Assembly: GCF_040581485.1 (NCBI RefSeq)
Contig: NC_090132.1
Coordinates: 9,249,001-9,313,000 of the forward strand
Source of the DNA: Linepithema humile
Lineage: Eukaryota; Arthropoda; Insecta; Hymenoptera; Formicidae
Length of the DNA stretch: 64,000 nucleotides
Direction: 5' to 3'
In this document: one piece after another, positions 35,801 through 48,100 of the stretch
Numbering within the stretch: position 1 is the stretch's first letter
How the letters are laid out: the number at the start of each line of letters is the position of its first letter
Position numbers and translations under genes: made by a program
Notes under the pieces: model-generated
Database searches by the model: none
Seen by the model: the letters and a program-made list of their open reading frames with translations, nothing else
Told to the model about the DNA's origin: nothing

Positions 35801-37519
35801 GGCCACTCAAGCTCCCCTCCGTTCCATTATGCCGCGCGCTTCCCTCAGAAAAACCAAAGACGCGACAATTTGGCCCCGCGCGACTCCAGGGATGACTGAT
35901 GCCTGGCCCTTTTCATATCTTTCAGACAGTCGTGGAGGAAAAAAGTCGACATCTCCAGATCGTTCCTGAACGAAAAGAGCAAGCGGAAGTGTCGGCTTTT
36001 ATAAACCTCACCTTAAGGTTGATTTACCGCGCGTAAGATGACACCGCGGGAAAAGGATTACTGTTTTCCATCAAATAATATAGATATGTTTTTTCAATGT
36101 ATAAAACGCGATAAATAGAAGCGTGAAATTTAAAATAAATAAAGCTAGATGTCCAAGGAGAATGATTAAGAAACGAAATTTGAGGTAACAATAAAACTGC
36201 GCTCACAATCGTTTCGAATTTTTAACGCTGCTCGGCTATTCGGAATTGCGAAATGAGCGACTGTTATGTTCGCTCACCGACGAGATATCGCCAAATGTAT
36301 TCCACGCGAAACAAAAAGTGGATTCGTATAAATTCTCCTTTTCCACATCGCGCGCGGTCGCATGGGATCAAAGGGACAGAAAGAGCGTAGCGAAAAATGA
36401 TGGGGTGCAACGGGGCTTTAATAGTCCTCCTGTTCCCGCATAATCTCGAATAAATTCGCCGGCGGTGTTCGACGGAGTATCCGCGGTCTCAAGGCCGCGA
36501 ATTTGTGGACTCCGTGCGGCAGGTTAACGCGCGCGCGAGTGTAAAGTGGCTTTCGGAGTAAGCCACGGTGTTAACGATGCCCAGGTAGGAGCGGAGGCCC
36601 GGCCGCGCCGGTGAGCTGGCGAGAGTAGCATCGGCTTGCTTTAGTATTCCGAATGCTTCATATACATACATACGCCGAGTCGCAGCGTAAGCAGCGCGCA
36701 GTCCGCTCTGTAAGCAGCTTAGCCGGTCTTAAGCGGCTTCTCGTGGCCCTCCGAGAGATGCCGATTTTTGGTCGCTCGCGCCCACGACTCTCCTCCCGAC
36801 TCCCTCCGACTTTCCCGACCAGTTTCGATCGCGTGCAGGTGGAAATACCGAGCGTCGCCGCCGGCCGCCGATCCTTCGAGAAGTCACCGCGTATCTCATT
36901 CTCATCGACGATGCCTCTTCACGTCTGCTCCGGTGCACCCGGCAATTTCGCTTTCCCGACATTTCCGAACGACAAATATGACCGGTATTCCTCCAACGGA
37001 TCACCGAAAATTGGATTTGTACACGATAAACACGATGAGAAATGTTTAACGACGTGTCGATGCGACGATAGAGCCAGAAACAAGGTCCGCGGCAGCGTTG
37101 AGGCCGCGCGTCGGATTGTCGGAAATTTTGATCTTATTTCGGATGAATCGCGTCGTGATCTCGAACACGGTGCATTCCTCAGCGACAGGTATATCGAGCA
37201 CGAAACTCCCCTTTCGTGCCCCTTTGTTAAGCTTAATAATCGCCGGGACAGATCTTGGGCTCCGTGACGGAGCGTCCCGCGGCGCGGGTTCCACGGAAGA
37301 CAACGTCGGGGGCTTCCACCCGATCCTTATCCGTCGGCTAGGTGGACAGGGTCGAGTCCACTGTGGGCCCTTTCGACGTCACCATCGCCGCAGACCGGCG
37401 GGCGCGGTAATGAGGAAAATCGTAGCGCTCGCCGGCGTTAAATCAAGGCACGGTTGTTTCCGCGCCGAGCCCCGGGCTTTAACTGAGTATACGAGTCGTA
37501 CACGCCGCAAACTTTAAGT

Positions 37520-37522
<3 letters not shown>

Positions 37523-37558
<36 letters not shown>

Positions 37559-37562
37559 CGGC
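37523..37562. repeat. (GGC)n trinucleotide repeat
   Basis: About 13 units with one GGT interruption, at the right edge of the CpG-rich block. Confidence 0.93.
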
Positions 37563-37600
37563 TCGGTGAGGCCGCAAGGACGTAAAATATTTTATAGCCG

Positions 37601-40600
37601 GTAAAACATCGCGGATGCCGCTGGTTGAACTGTAAGTCTTACGATCGACAGTTTAGCGATGGAACGTGTCGAGTGAAGATCCATCGTTCTTACTTCCGTA
37701 CAGTTGAGAAAATATACGGGTAATCGCCGGGGCCATCCGTTAAATTTATAGGCAGGGTGTGCGGGCCGAATTTACTTTATGCCCTAAATGGGAGGACTAT
37801 GTTGAATTTACACCGCCCCGTCTCGAATCGGTGTCCGCTGTAAATTTATTCCGGACGGGTTATTTTCTACAGTCCATTAGATACGACGGAGAACGGCCGT
37901 GAGTTGTATATGACGCATTCACGAGATATTTAAACTACTAATTTACGACAAAATTATGCCTTTGACGCAGGCGGAGAGGACATGGTTACGTTGTGAGCGG
38001 CTTTAATTAGATATCATGATTGCGTTATAAGCTATTAGGAGCGCGATTGGAAAGCATTTTAGAATCTAGCTACGAATTTAAGCAAAAAAAAAAAAAGGGA
38101 TATTTTTTAATGAAACGTAAAAAGCATATCTCAGACCAATCTGCATAAATAGCAAGTATTACAAGATCAATCTCATAAGTCAATAAGGCGGGTCCGCGCA
38201 TTGATTTAATGCTCTAAAATGTCGTAATTCACATCTATTAAATGCGAGCTAGACAGTTATCCGAGTGAGAATTACACAAATTTCACTGCGTATCTCTCAT
38301 TTCTCTCGGCGGGACACACTTCGCCTTACGTTCATGTTTATACCGCGCGCTTCCCTAGCCCATGTATCCTTCCAGTTGCCTCTGAAGTTATATGTACTGC
38401 CTGGAAAATGATGAAGTGTCGCACTACGAATACTACGAAAGTTGCATACAAAATGCATTATACGACGCCCCGTGCCCGGCGCGGCTTAGTAAATTTCAGC
38501 GCAACAGAATACATCCGGGAGTAAAAGAAGTACTGATTGCGTCGCGACGCAGGCAAATGCAATTATTCTCGCGAACGCGAAAATAAAAGTGCCGGCGTTA
38601 TCATACAAAGTACGCGTTAATATCTACCAAGGATCAACTCGATTGAATCCGAACGGGAAGAGAAGGAAGGGCATTATTATCTTTGCGCTTCTTACAAATA
38701 CGACTTTAAATTACTTTTCAATCGATCAAAATAATAATTTTCTTCACTCGCAAAAATATCCGTAGTCGTTTAAAAAGAACTCCTCAAAGGATTCAGATCC
38801 TCCCTTCGAATAAATCGAAAGTCTCAAAGGAATGAGCGTATAAGATTTCAGGATTTACGGAAACGGCGTTACGTGCGGAGAATATGGTTTCGGTCGGGAG
38901 GGTCAAAAAATTGAAAATCCTGACGATGCAGGAGACGCAGCGGGCGAGTGACTCGGTGACTCGCCCGTGCGGTTATGCCGTACGCTTCATCGAGCGCTAG
39001 TGGCGCGCGAACGATTCCCCGTGTACGGTCCTGTCCGAGCCGAGAGTCCCCGATACGTCCAACCGTGACGCTCCAGGATGCGCTACAGGACGTCCGAGAT
39101 AGTTTTATAGAACAAGTTCTATTCACCGCAAGTCTCTCCGCAGGGTAACTGCTGTGCAGCAGCGGCGACGGCCACGGCGATTCTTGCGAGTCTCCGCAGG
39201 GAATGACACATTTCCTGGCTATCCGCTTCGTTCCGCTCGGCGGCGATGCGTTTATAGGTGTGTCGCGTGCGATACATACGTATACACACACACATATACG
39301 TGCATGCGCCCGCTATTGTACATTGTGTATCTATACGACCGGACTCGTGACCGGCATTTGCAAGGCGATTACGCAAAGCGCCACGTAACTGTTAACAGCA
39401 GCATCCACTCTGCCAATTAGTATTACACAAAGCAGCGCCGCCCCGCTGTATATTAGGGATTACGAATGAACTTCGTCGATACGGTCGATGAAAGGGTATA
39501 ACTCGCCTAATTAAAATGGGACTGACGTTTACGCGTGTAGGTTTGACTGAGCGTCGCGACGCTGCTCATTATGACGTATCTGATTATGTCACACACGTCG
39601 ATATAAATCGTCAAATGTATTAATTTGTTAAATTATTAATTTATCAATGTTTATTCTAGCCGTTACATTTCGCGAACGCACCAGCCGCTATTTTATTTTC
39701 GATCCGCTGTCTACGCGCGTCTCTATATTGCGGCAAACATTTCCGAGCGCGTCTACCCGTTTTCCGGTGCGGGTAAGTAAACGAGCAATTGCGAGACATC
39801 GGGAAATCGATTAAGCGAAGTGACGGAAGGCAGATGACCGAAGGGCGAGGCCGAAGGGATTGACCGGCTGATAAAGCGGCCGACTGTTTGCCGAACTGCT
39901 GATTAAACGTTTGTTCATTAAAACACAGACACAGTGTGTGCCCTGCCGGGCGCCGGTGGATAGCAATAAATACTCCCGCGTCTCCGTGACTGCTTACTTA
40001 TCTCGCTCGGCGTTATCCTCGAATCAGATTTAGCGGGGAGTCGGGCAAGCGGGAGAAGACGCCGTCCCTGACTGCACTCCTCTCTTCGTGTTTCTTCGTT
40101 TCGGTACAACTGTATAATTGCTACACTCGGCGGCCACCGCCGACATCGTTTAACTCGACATTTATTTATTTCCCTCTTCTCTTTCTTTTTCCCCCTCGCG
40201 TGTTGCCTGCGCTTAGAATTCGGTGGAGGATTACTCCAATTACTGTGAGAATGCCTGACGGTAGAATGCCGCGGAAAGACGGGCAGGAACGTAGATGAGG
40301 ATCAGAGCTATCAACTCTTTGTTAATTAAAACGCCGGGCGAGCGTTTCGCCCGGGGGGGAAGAGGGGAGGAAACGTACGTCAAATATTTCACGTGAGAAG
40401 AGCTTCGAGTAGGAAAGTGTTCATCGCCGAGTTACTTCTTACACGCTCCTCTCCCCGTCGCGTAGCTTTCCCGGTGCGCCGTTGAGCTGTCGTTTCCCGA
40501 GATATCCGCGCCGGCTATTGTTACCGCCGGCGGGGAGGAAGAACGTCTCGGTTAATTAAGACCTTGTAAAAAGCCACTTCCATGAATTGGAGACAACGAT

Positions 40601-40836
40601 AAACACTCGCTTCGGCGGAGACGAGCGCCACTATCTTATCTCTCTCGTCGGGAGATATTCTCCGGCTTAGATTTAGGGGAAATTCGGGCGAGCGATCCGG
40701 CGGGCACGTTCGCGTGGAACCGCGCGTCTCTCATTTCTCTTCTCATTCTTTCGGTAGTAACGTTGCTGTATAATTACAACTCCTGCGTTGGCGAGTAGCG
40801 ACGGCCAACCTAATATTTTTCTTATCTCTCGCCAAG

Positions 40837-40867
<31 letters not shown>

Positions 40868-43800
40868 TTATTTATATACAGACTCACATATATATATATA
40901 TACACGGATCTACGCTTCCCTGGAGTTGCCCACTTATAGGAAACATAATAGCGCTCTATTCCGGGGCTGGGTTTTCTTATCTGATGTACCCTGACCGCCT
41001 ACCCCTGGGACAGACACTTATATGGGTACACGTAGCAGTGGTCCGCGACGGCGGAGTATCGACCGGGAATTTTCCTTATTGGTTCGCTTTCCCGGCTTTC
41101 GCCGCTCGCTCGGGGGGGAGCGGCCGGAAAATCCAAAAAGGATTCGACGGAATCGCTCCGTACCGGGGACCCTGACCTGCGCTAAGAAAACAATTCCGAT
41201 CTTCCCGGCGACTACATTCCTTTTTATTCGCGACGGCGCACCGGTGGGAAATGATACGGCGCCGTTATTTCGGCGCGGAAGCGCGGATATCGCGAGGATA
41301 CCGATTCGTATGCGCGAGCGAGTTCTCTCTTCTTCCAACATTAACAACGCGATGAATTCACGACGAATAATCATAATACTCCATCGTGTGTAGATTTTTG
41401 CTCGCGCGATAGCGGTAAATGCGGAGAAGAAAGGCAAATATTTACGCGACCCTCGCGAGACGCGGACGCGCAACCCTCCGCGTTGTAGCGGATTTTTTCT
41501 TTCAATTCCTCGCCTTGGGCCAATTGGATTTCTCCCCGATTTAGAGGAGCATACAAAAAATTTTTCTTATACTCGTCGGGAAGATGAGCGTCGGCACGAG
41601 GGTAGAAACGCGCGCGGGATACCGGAAAGTTAATTAAATACCAGAGAAGAGAGAGAGAGAAGGATTCGCCGAAGGCTTCTCGCAATCGATATGGGAAATA
41701 ATAATTCGAGTATTATTATTTGTTTCGCAAGCGAAGGCATCTGAGCGTAAGAACGCACCGTAATGATTCGACGCTTGCGACGATCCGGATAGATTCAACC
41801 CGAAATTCCCTGGCGACGAGCATTCTTCTCCTTTCACCATTCGTTCCAATCGGCGTCGGGCAAGCGTAAAATTAGAATAATTAACGCCACCTTTCCATCA
41901 ATTTCACATTAAAATAATTAGCAAATATCGTCGGGAAAAAAGCGCGTGTTCGTCATTTTCTCTCGCATATTCAATCCACGTTCAATCAGCGTTACTTAGC
42001 ATGTAATTTTACGTTTTTCAAACGCGATATTTAATTAGCCAATCGGCGCAGATATTTTAACAGATATTTTTTTTACTCATCTTTTTCACATTCAGTTTGT
42101 ATTTCGCGTTTCTTCCGTTTAAACTCGTTGGCGTGCCAAGTGGTGTAATAATTCCTCGAAACAAAAAATTGTTAATGATAAGAAGTGATAATATTAACGA
42201 TACGTTTATATCAGAAAGTTCTGTTAAAGATTTCTATTTTTGAGGTTTTTATTGGCATTAGTATTCTAGAATTTTCTGCGCAATAGCGCAATTATTAGTA
42301 GCAATTATTACTAATTACTCTGACCGCACAAGAAAGATTTCAAGGATGCAGAAGCACCCAAATCACTTTTTAAGTGAGCGGAGCTTTACAGCGACGATTT
42401 ACGTCTGAACTCGTAATTGTAATTATAATTAAATCCGTATTATACAATTTACGTTAAAATTACGTTAAAGACATTTGCCGTCCGTATTTCGAGCACTGAC
42501 TGCAATAAATGCAGCGCATTATTTTTCAGGCGGATCCACTTTGCGAACTCGCCAACCATTGCAAGCCACTGTCCGCTCCCGTCCAGCAATACAAGTCGCT
42601 ATACGCGCTCCGCAATTAGAGGGCATTATTAAAGCGAAAAATTTATTTTCCGTCGGTCCGAACATCTGGGAAAGTCGCGCCAGTAAATTGTTTCGCATTC
42701 TTGGCCCCGGCCCCGGTCGGTGTGTTAATCGAATTACCCGAGTTTCGGCGAGAAATTCAGCCGACGGTAATGAATTAGACGGCCGTTAACTTCGTCGCGA
42801 TTGTTTCGCATTATATCGCGCGCTTATATCGGCAATGCGCCACATTTTCGATTGGCAAAGCACGTATGCAATATATAAGAACGCGAACTGCAGTAGAATC
42901 ATAGTGCACGTAGAACCGTTTGTTATTTTGCAGCATTGTTTGTTGTCGAAGAATTGTAGATAGTGTTACAGGTTTCAGTTCGTCGATATACGACGGAGAC
43001 GGTTATTGCAAATGTTATATTTACGAGCAGCGAAGTTACATTTTTGGTAACGGGCCATTGTCACGTTCGATGCAACTGTTACAACCAACAATAAGGATAA
43101 TGGCGATTTACGATGGTATTAATTATATCTATGAAAGCACTCGAATGGATTACTTTATGTTCAAAAGGCATTATAAGAAGATGTGAATCTAAAAATGTTT
43201 CATTTAAGTTTTATTGAGGTTTCAGGTTTAAATATTCATTTCTTGCAAATTTGTAATTTTTTAAAAAGATATTGGGAGTTAATTAATTTATTAACGAATT
43301 ATGTATATCTTTTATCATACTGGAATGAGAGTGCGACAAATTCAAAAATTTGTTTATCACAACAATTAACTGAATAATTTTCACATTCTCGCGAGAATTT
43401 CACCATTCAGTTATATCTGATATCGATTTATGGATTCGACACAGAGACCCGGAAACTCGGAACTAAGTCATTGTTTCTATGTGACTATAGGTATGTAACT
43501 TCTTAACTCCTAAATGTCATCCAGGTGGAATGATCACGATTATCACACTATGTAACTGCAAAACTTTACATCGCGGCTCCACAGAAATGTACTACTCCAG
43601 TTCGTTATATCGATTTATCCAACACATAGATTTCCATGTGTCTTAAATATAGAAATATTAAAAGCTTAATTCTTTGCGATTATTCCATTTTATTTCATTT
43701 CAGTAATATCAAATATTCAAACAGCAATACAGTCCATTACGTGCCATTTCGCGCAACAAAGGTAACAATAGTAACAAAGATAAAAGCGCCGTCTCTCGAA

Positions 43801-44529
43801 GCATACAGTCCCGCATTGTTCTTTTAGAAAAAGCTCCGTTCGAAAAATTTTACGGGAGTTTTTTTTACCCCGTTGGCTCTTCTGCGAGCGTCATATCGTT
43901 CGCCGAAGAACTCTCGTGTCAAAGCCAAACGGCCATCGCATCGCTATCGGCGTCCTTAACGTGCAAAGTTAGGGAGTGGACCTGCGCACCCGGCGTTCCC
44001 TATCTCTGCCAAATGAACGAATTTGCCGGAGTTAGTCGCGATAATAAACTTTTTTGTCCCCCGGGGGCGGCACCGAAAGTAATGCGCGGACAAACAATAT
44101 CGGCGGAAAACTCATAGAGTAGACAGTGCGGATTCAGTCGGCCGATTTGGCGTGGAGGACAATGGGAAGACAGAAGTAATAGTCAGGTGCGCCGTTCATT
44201 CCGGACGAAACCCGACGCGGAACTCTATTTAATCGCTACTTAATGCCCGCTCATGTCTTTATTACTTTCCTTTTAAATATTACAGTCGTAACAAAATTGT
44301 GATTAACAGTTTAAACATCTTAGCGACTTATTGCGAAAAAGAGAAAATTAACAGCTCGGTTTTACAATTGCGTAATTGAAATTTCAAGTTTCCAATATAC
44401 ATCTTTCTCACTGCTTCAACTGCTAAATACTTCGCAATAATTATTATCGTTGAAACTTATTCTCCGCCAATCGCGATTACCTGCAGCCATCTTAATTTTA
44501 AATATAATTGATTGATACGTAGCTAAATT
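37601..44529. other. No gene recognised
   Basis: CpG-rich DNA to about 42000, then AT-richer DNA. Simple repeats are (A)12 near 38084 and two (TA)n tracts near 40837-40902. A hairpin CGGGCGAGT..ACTCGCCCG lies at 38941-38967. Open frames at 42475-42789, 42920-43186 and 43183-43377 have no domain or splice support. Confidence 0.5.
40837..40902. repeat. Two (TA)n microsatellites
   Basis: (TA)13 at 40837-40862 and a second TA tract at 40888-40902, separated by an ACACATTTATTTA-type spacer. Confidence 0.93.
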
Positions 44530-44960
44530 AAAGTTGGCAAGAGCATCTTTCAGCTCTGCGTTTCAAGCTCGACATCAAGATCAGAGCAGAAGCTGTTTTA
44601 AAAATTACCTTCAAGTTAATCCTTACCCTAAACTTCATACTTACTTTCAGGAAAGAAGTTTAGTGGAGCAGAAGGTAAACTCCTTCAAGAGACAGCTCGA
44701 TCTTTCTTTAGTTTCCTACTTTGTGGCTAAAGATAGAGAGGAGGAAATTATTAAAGGAAATCGATTTATATCTGTTTGAACATGCATTTTGAAGTTAATC
44801 TTGATGGACATAACATTGAGAGAGAAGAGACAATTTTCGGGGAAAAGAGATTGAGGGGAAAGGCTTTTTGCTCGAGATAAGATCCATTTAAAGCCGTACT
44901 GGGAGCTTGAGTGATTGGGTGGTATGGTATCCATTAGAGACCTGAAATGTCGCATTTATG
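44530..44960. other. CpG-poor, purine-biased patch of unknown origin
   Basis: About 430 bp with very few CG dinucleotides (single figures by eye) inside a CpG-rich neighbourhood, with runs such as GAGAGGAGGAAATT. An open frame at 44534-44779 (+) encodes 81 residues with a basic/acidic C-terminal half (SYFVAKDREEEIIKG), and a minus-strand frame overlaps its end. I do not recognise either. CpG depletion in Hymenoptera can mark DNA methylated in the germ line, or an insert of foreign composition. Confidence 0.3.
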
Positions 44961-44999
44961 AGAAAAGTAAGGATGATGGTAAATCTACGATTATAGATC

Positions 45000-45150
45000 C
45001 GTATTTATACTTCACATTTAGTATTAAATGTGATTATTCGATTCTATTTTATTTCTGCCATATTAAAAAAACTCGCAGACTAAAATAATTAGATTAATTG
45101 CGGACTAAAATAATTAGATTATATTAACGTTAAATGTGAAATATACAGGC
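45000..45150. repeat. Small foldback with an internal tandem repeat
   Basis: TATTTATACTTCACATTTAG near 45002 is inverted as GTTAAATGTGAAATATACAG near 45130, suggesting a roughly 150-bp foldback. Inside it, GACTAAAATAATTAGATTA occurs twice in tandem (about 45078-45120, period about 25 bp). Confidence 0.6.
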
Positions 45151-48100
45151 TAAAGCTTTCCAATATAAACAGTCATACCGAGAAGTATAAATAAATAGAC
45201 CACGGAGAGAAGCATTAAACTTTATTATCTGAAATGAATCACATCTTCTCCATCAAAGTGCTTCGAACTTTTGTTTCTAATTTTAAAATAAAGACATTAA
45301 TATGAAATGTTAGTTTAAAAAAAAAGGAATCTAAAAAAGCACACGTACTTTATATTTCAACAATTAGTTTGCGATCTTGTAGTGAATCGTGTAAGTATTC
45401 AAGTTCAAACTAACGTTTGAAAACACATAAATATCGAATTCACATTCGATCAGCGAAAAAAAGAAAAAAAATCAGCAATATCCAACTGTTCCTAGGAATT
45501 CTAGGCACACAGATCGATCTCCGACAGATGCGCCCGGGAAACCGCGCGTATCGGCGAACAAGGCTGTTAAAACATCGTCGGGGGACAGATTCGCAGCGAT
45601 ACAGACGGATTCGAACCGCTGTCGATCGGCAGGAACAATGGGGCGAACGGGAATGACACGTAGAGCGCGCGCGCGCGCACACGCGGGACGGATTCCATGT
45701 TGGAACCCGGTCGGTTCATCGCCATGGGCACGTGAGGCAGGCGGGGTTGGGTGCGACAGACAAGATAAGTTAACCGGGCGGTCGCGGACGCACTCTTTTG
45801 TGTTTGCTCCTAAGGTCGGCTGACTCCATTGCCGAAGGACAACGGGACGATACGGCAAACGGCTTCTGGTCTCTTTGTCGGACGCCCCGCGCACGGATCA
45901 CGGATCCCCAGCCCTTTTCCCGAGCCCTTTGTCGGCGGTACAACGTTTAATTACCACGCACGCCTCGGGAGGCAGGCGGGGGACGAAGAGGGGAGGGTGG
46001 TAGGAGGGCAAGAGGGGGGGATCAGCGGCGACGTTATAAAAATGGGTAGCGCGCTGCTGAATTAGCAAGTTGCTTGTAAAACATCAAAAGTCGTGCTCCC
46101 ACGTGCACGCTCTTTCGAGCGCGCTCTCTTTCTCGTCCTCTTATTTTTGTACCTTTTCCTGTGCTGCATTTTTTTTTTATTTTATATAGAGACGAGATAG
46201 CGAGATAACGCGCGAGAGAGAAAGAGCACGCGAAGCGAGTTAGCATGCAGATCGCTGTAACGAGAAAAATGGTGCCGTAAAAGGTTCCTCGGCGTCAAAG
46301 ACGGAGATGATTGCGTGATACATGACAAAGCGACGTTCTCGTACTGACAAGTAACAGCGGAACGGCTCGAATTAAGTAGCTTCGCGCGCGATAACTCTTC
46401 TTATAGCGCTGGATAAAACGCACTTGTTAAAGAATAGACTAATTTTCGCGAATTGCCTGTAAACGCTGCAGTAGACGCGTACAGCTGAAACATTCATTAA
46501 TCATCTTCAATCAATCTCTTATTATGCGAATTAATTTTACATTTGGAATTATTGCGCGGTGCGCTTTGGGGCAAGTAGTCTTCGTTAATTAACATGAGAC
46601 GTATGTTTGATTGATGAAATAATGATACAATAATACAATAATACGTGGAATTTATGCATGATAATAGTTGCATAATATCATACTGATGATTGAAATTATT
46701 AAACCACTCATTAGCACAATCCTTTTCATAATTACCTATATGATATAGTAAATAGCCGTTGAATATGACGTGAATATATATCGAGAATATTCCTCTTTCC
46801 ACTAAGAGGATCGACGATAATCTGACATAAGTCACACAGAACGTAATCTTATATTAAACGAGCTTGCAAGCTTGCTGCAAGATCACGTTGATGGTTCAAT
46901 TATAAGTTATTACATCTTATGGCATATGTGCTTTTAGAGTTTCACCAAATTGCATTCTCCTTTACGACTGCAGAAAGGAGGTCAGTGTTACGTCGATATG
47001 AACGCGAAAGAAATATATATTTTCTATTTTACCGCGTTTCTTTAATTTTATTGTATTTTATTTTTCTACTTTTTTATCTTCCAATTTTTATGCTTTATGA
47101 TAAAATAACAATTTAAATTATAAAATAGCATTAAAGCCCCCAATTTTAGAATAATAATAATTTTTTCTTCGTTGAATACTTAAATAATCTAGTTAATTAT
47201 TTTAAATTTGGCAAAATTAAGAAAAGAAATCTAAGCTTGTGTTGCAACAAAAATTATTTTAAAAAATGTAATAGAAACCACAAATAGTGACAATCAAAGT
47301 TCAAGCATATTTCTTTAATGAAATTTTTCTCGAATATCATTTTAAATAATAAAAATTGAGAATATATTTTTACATTTACTTGTTAAAATATTAACGTTAT
47401 TAAAGGTTTATTTCATGATTTTCAGGTGCAAATATTGATGTGCGCTGGTTCTCGCCCTTTGTATACGGACAAAGCAGGTCAGGCTAGGCATTTACGAAAG
47501 TTATAGGAGCGACGTATTTCAGGGACAACTAATGTTGCCGCTACTTCCGGTCGGTGCAGTATTGTCAGTAAGCAGTCCGGAACCAACGGCAACATAAACA
47601 TTGGTAAGTCCGCCGGCGCCAAAGCGTAACTGGTCAATGCCAAATTAGCTCTCGCACTAAACACCGAGTTTGCACAGCCTACGTTAAGGTGCACGAGCAC
47701 ACTAAACGAGACGCAATCACAGACCGAAGTTTACTTTGTCCCTGTGTGGTAGACAGGTTAATGACCACCGAATTAGATACTGTCACATGTTAAGTTCTGA
47801 ACGACGTCTACGTGAATTCATTTCCTCTCTAACTCGAATAACGGTAGGATATTTGAAAAGATTTGACAATCTCATAAAATTTTTGACAAATCTGAGAAAA
47901 AATAAAAAAGCGCTATTTTAGCAATATCTTTTGTATTCAAATTTACAAAATTATGATAAATAATCATGTTCAAACTATCAAAAGTGGAAAAGAGAGAAGA
48001 GAGTAATTGCAAAAATATTCACGCACGATAAATGTTCGTGTACCAAAAAAAATAAACTCTTTTTCTCAGTTTTTCACATTAACTCGTTTATCTATCGTCA

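Larger units (their letters stand above)
31800..37600. other. GC- and CpG-rich block with purine tracts; no gene recognised
   Basis: The longest CpG-rich block in the window. It contains (GA)n and (GATA)n at 31858-31924, GCC-rich sequence near 32098-32120, GC repeats, G-rich runs near 32335 and 32735, and a GGC array at 37523. Many overlapping open frames on both strands (for example 32285-32827, 32863-33351, 36653-37267) reflect the scarcity of stop codons in such sequence; none shows a domain. In insects such blocks often mark promoters or 5' UTRs of developmental genes, but no first exon is identifiable here. Confidence 0.35.

Noticed and set aside
36653..37267. 204-codon plus-strand open frame
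   Set aside because: CpG-rich sequence with competing frames on both strands and no recognisable motif or splice context.
45607..45617. tRNA B-box lookalike GGTTCGAATCC on the minus strand
   Set aside because: The flanking T-stem pairs only partly, no acceptor stem closes around it, and no A-box lies at the right distance.
46497..46835. 112-codon minus-strand frame in AT-rich DNA
   Set aside because: No signal peptide, domain, promoter or splice evidence; residue content is what AT-rich noncoding DNA gives.
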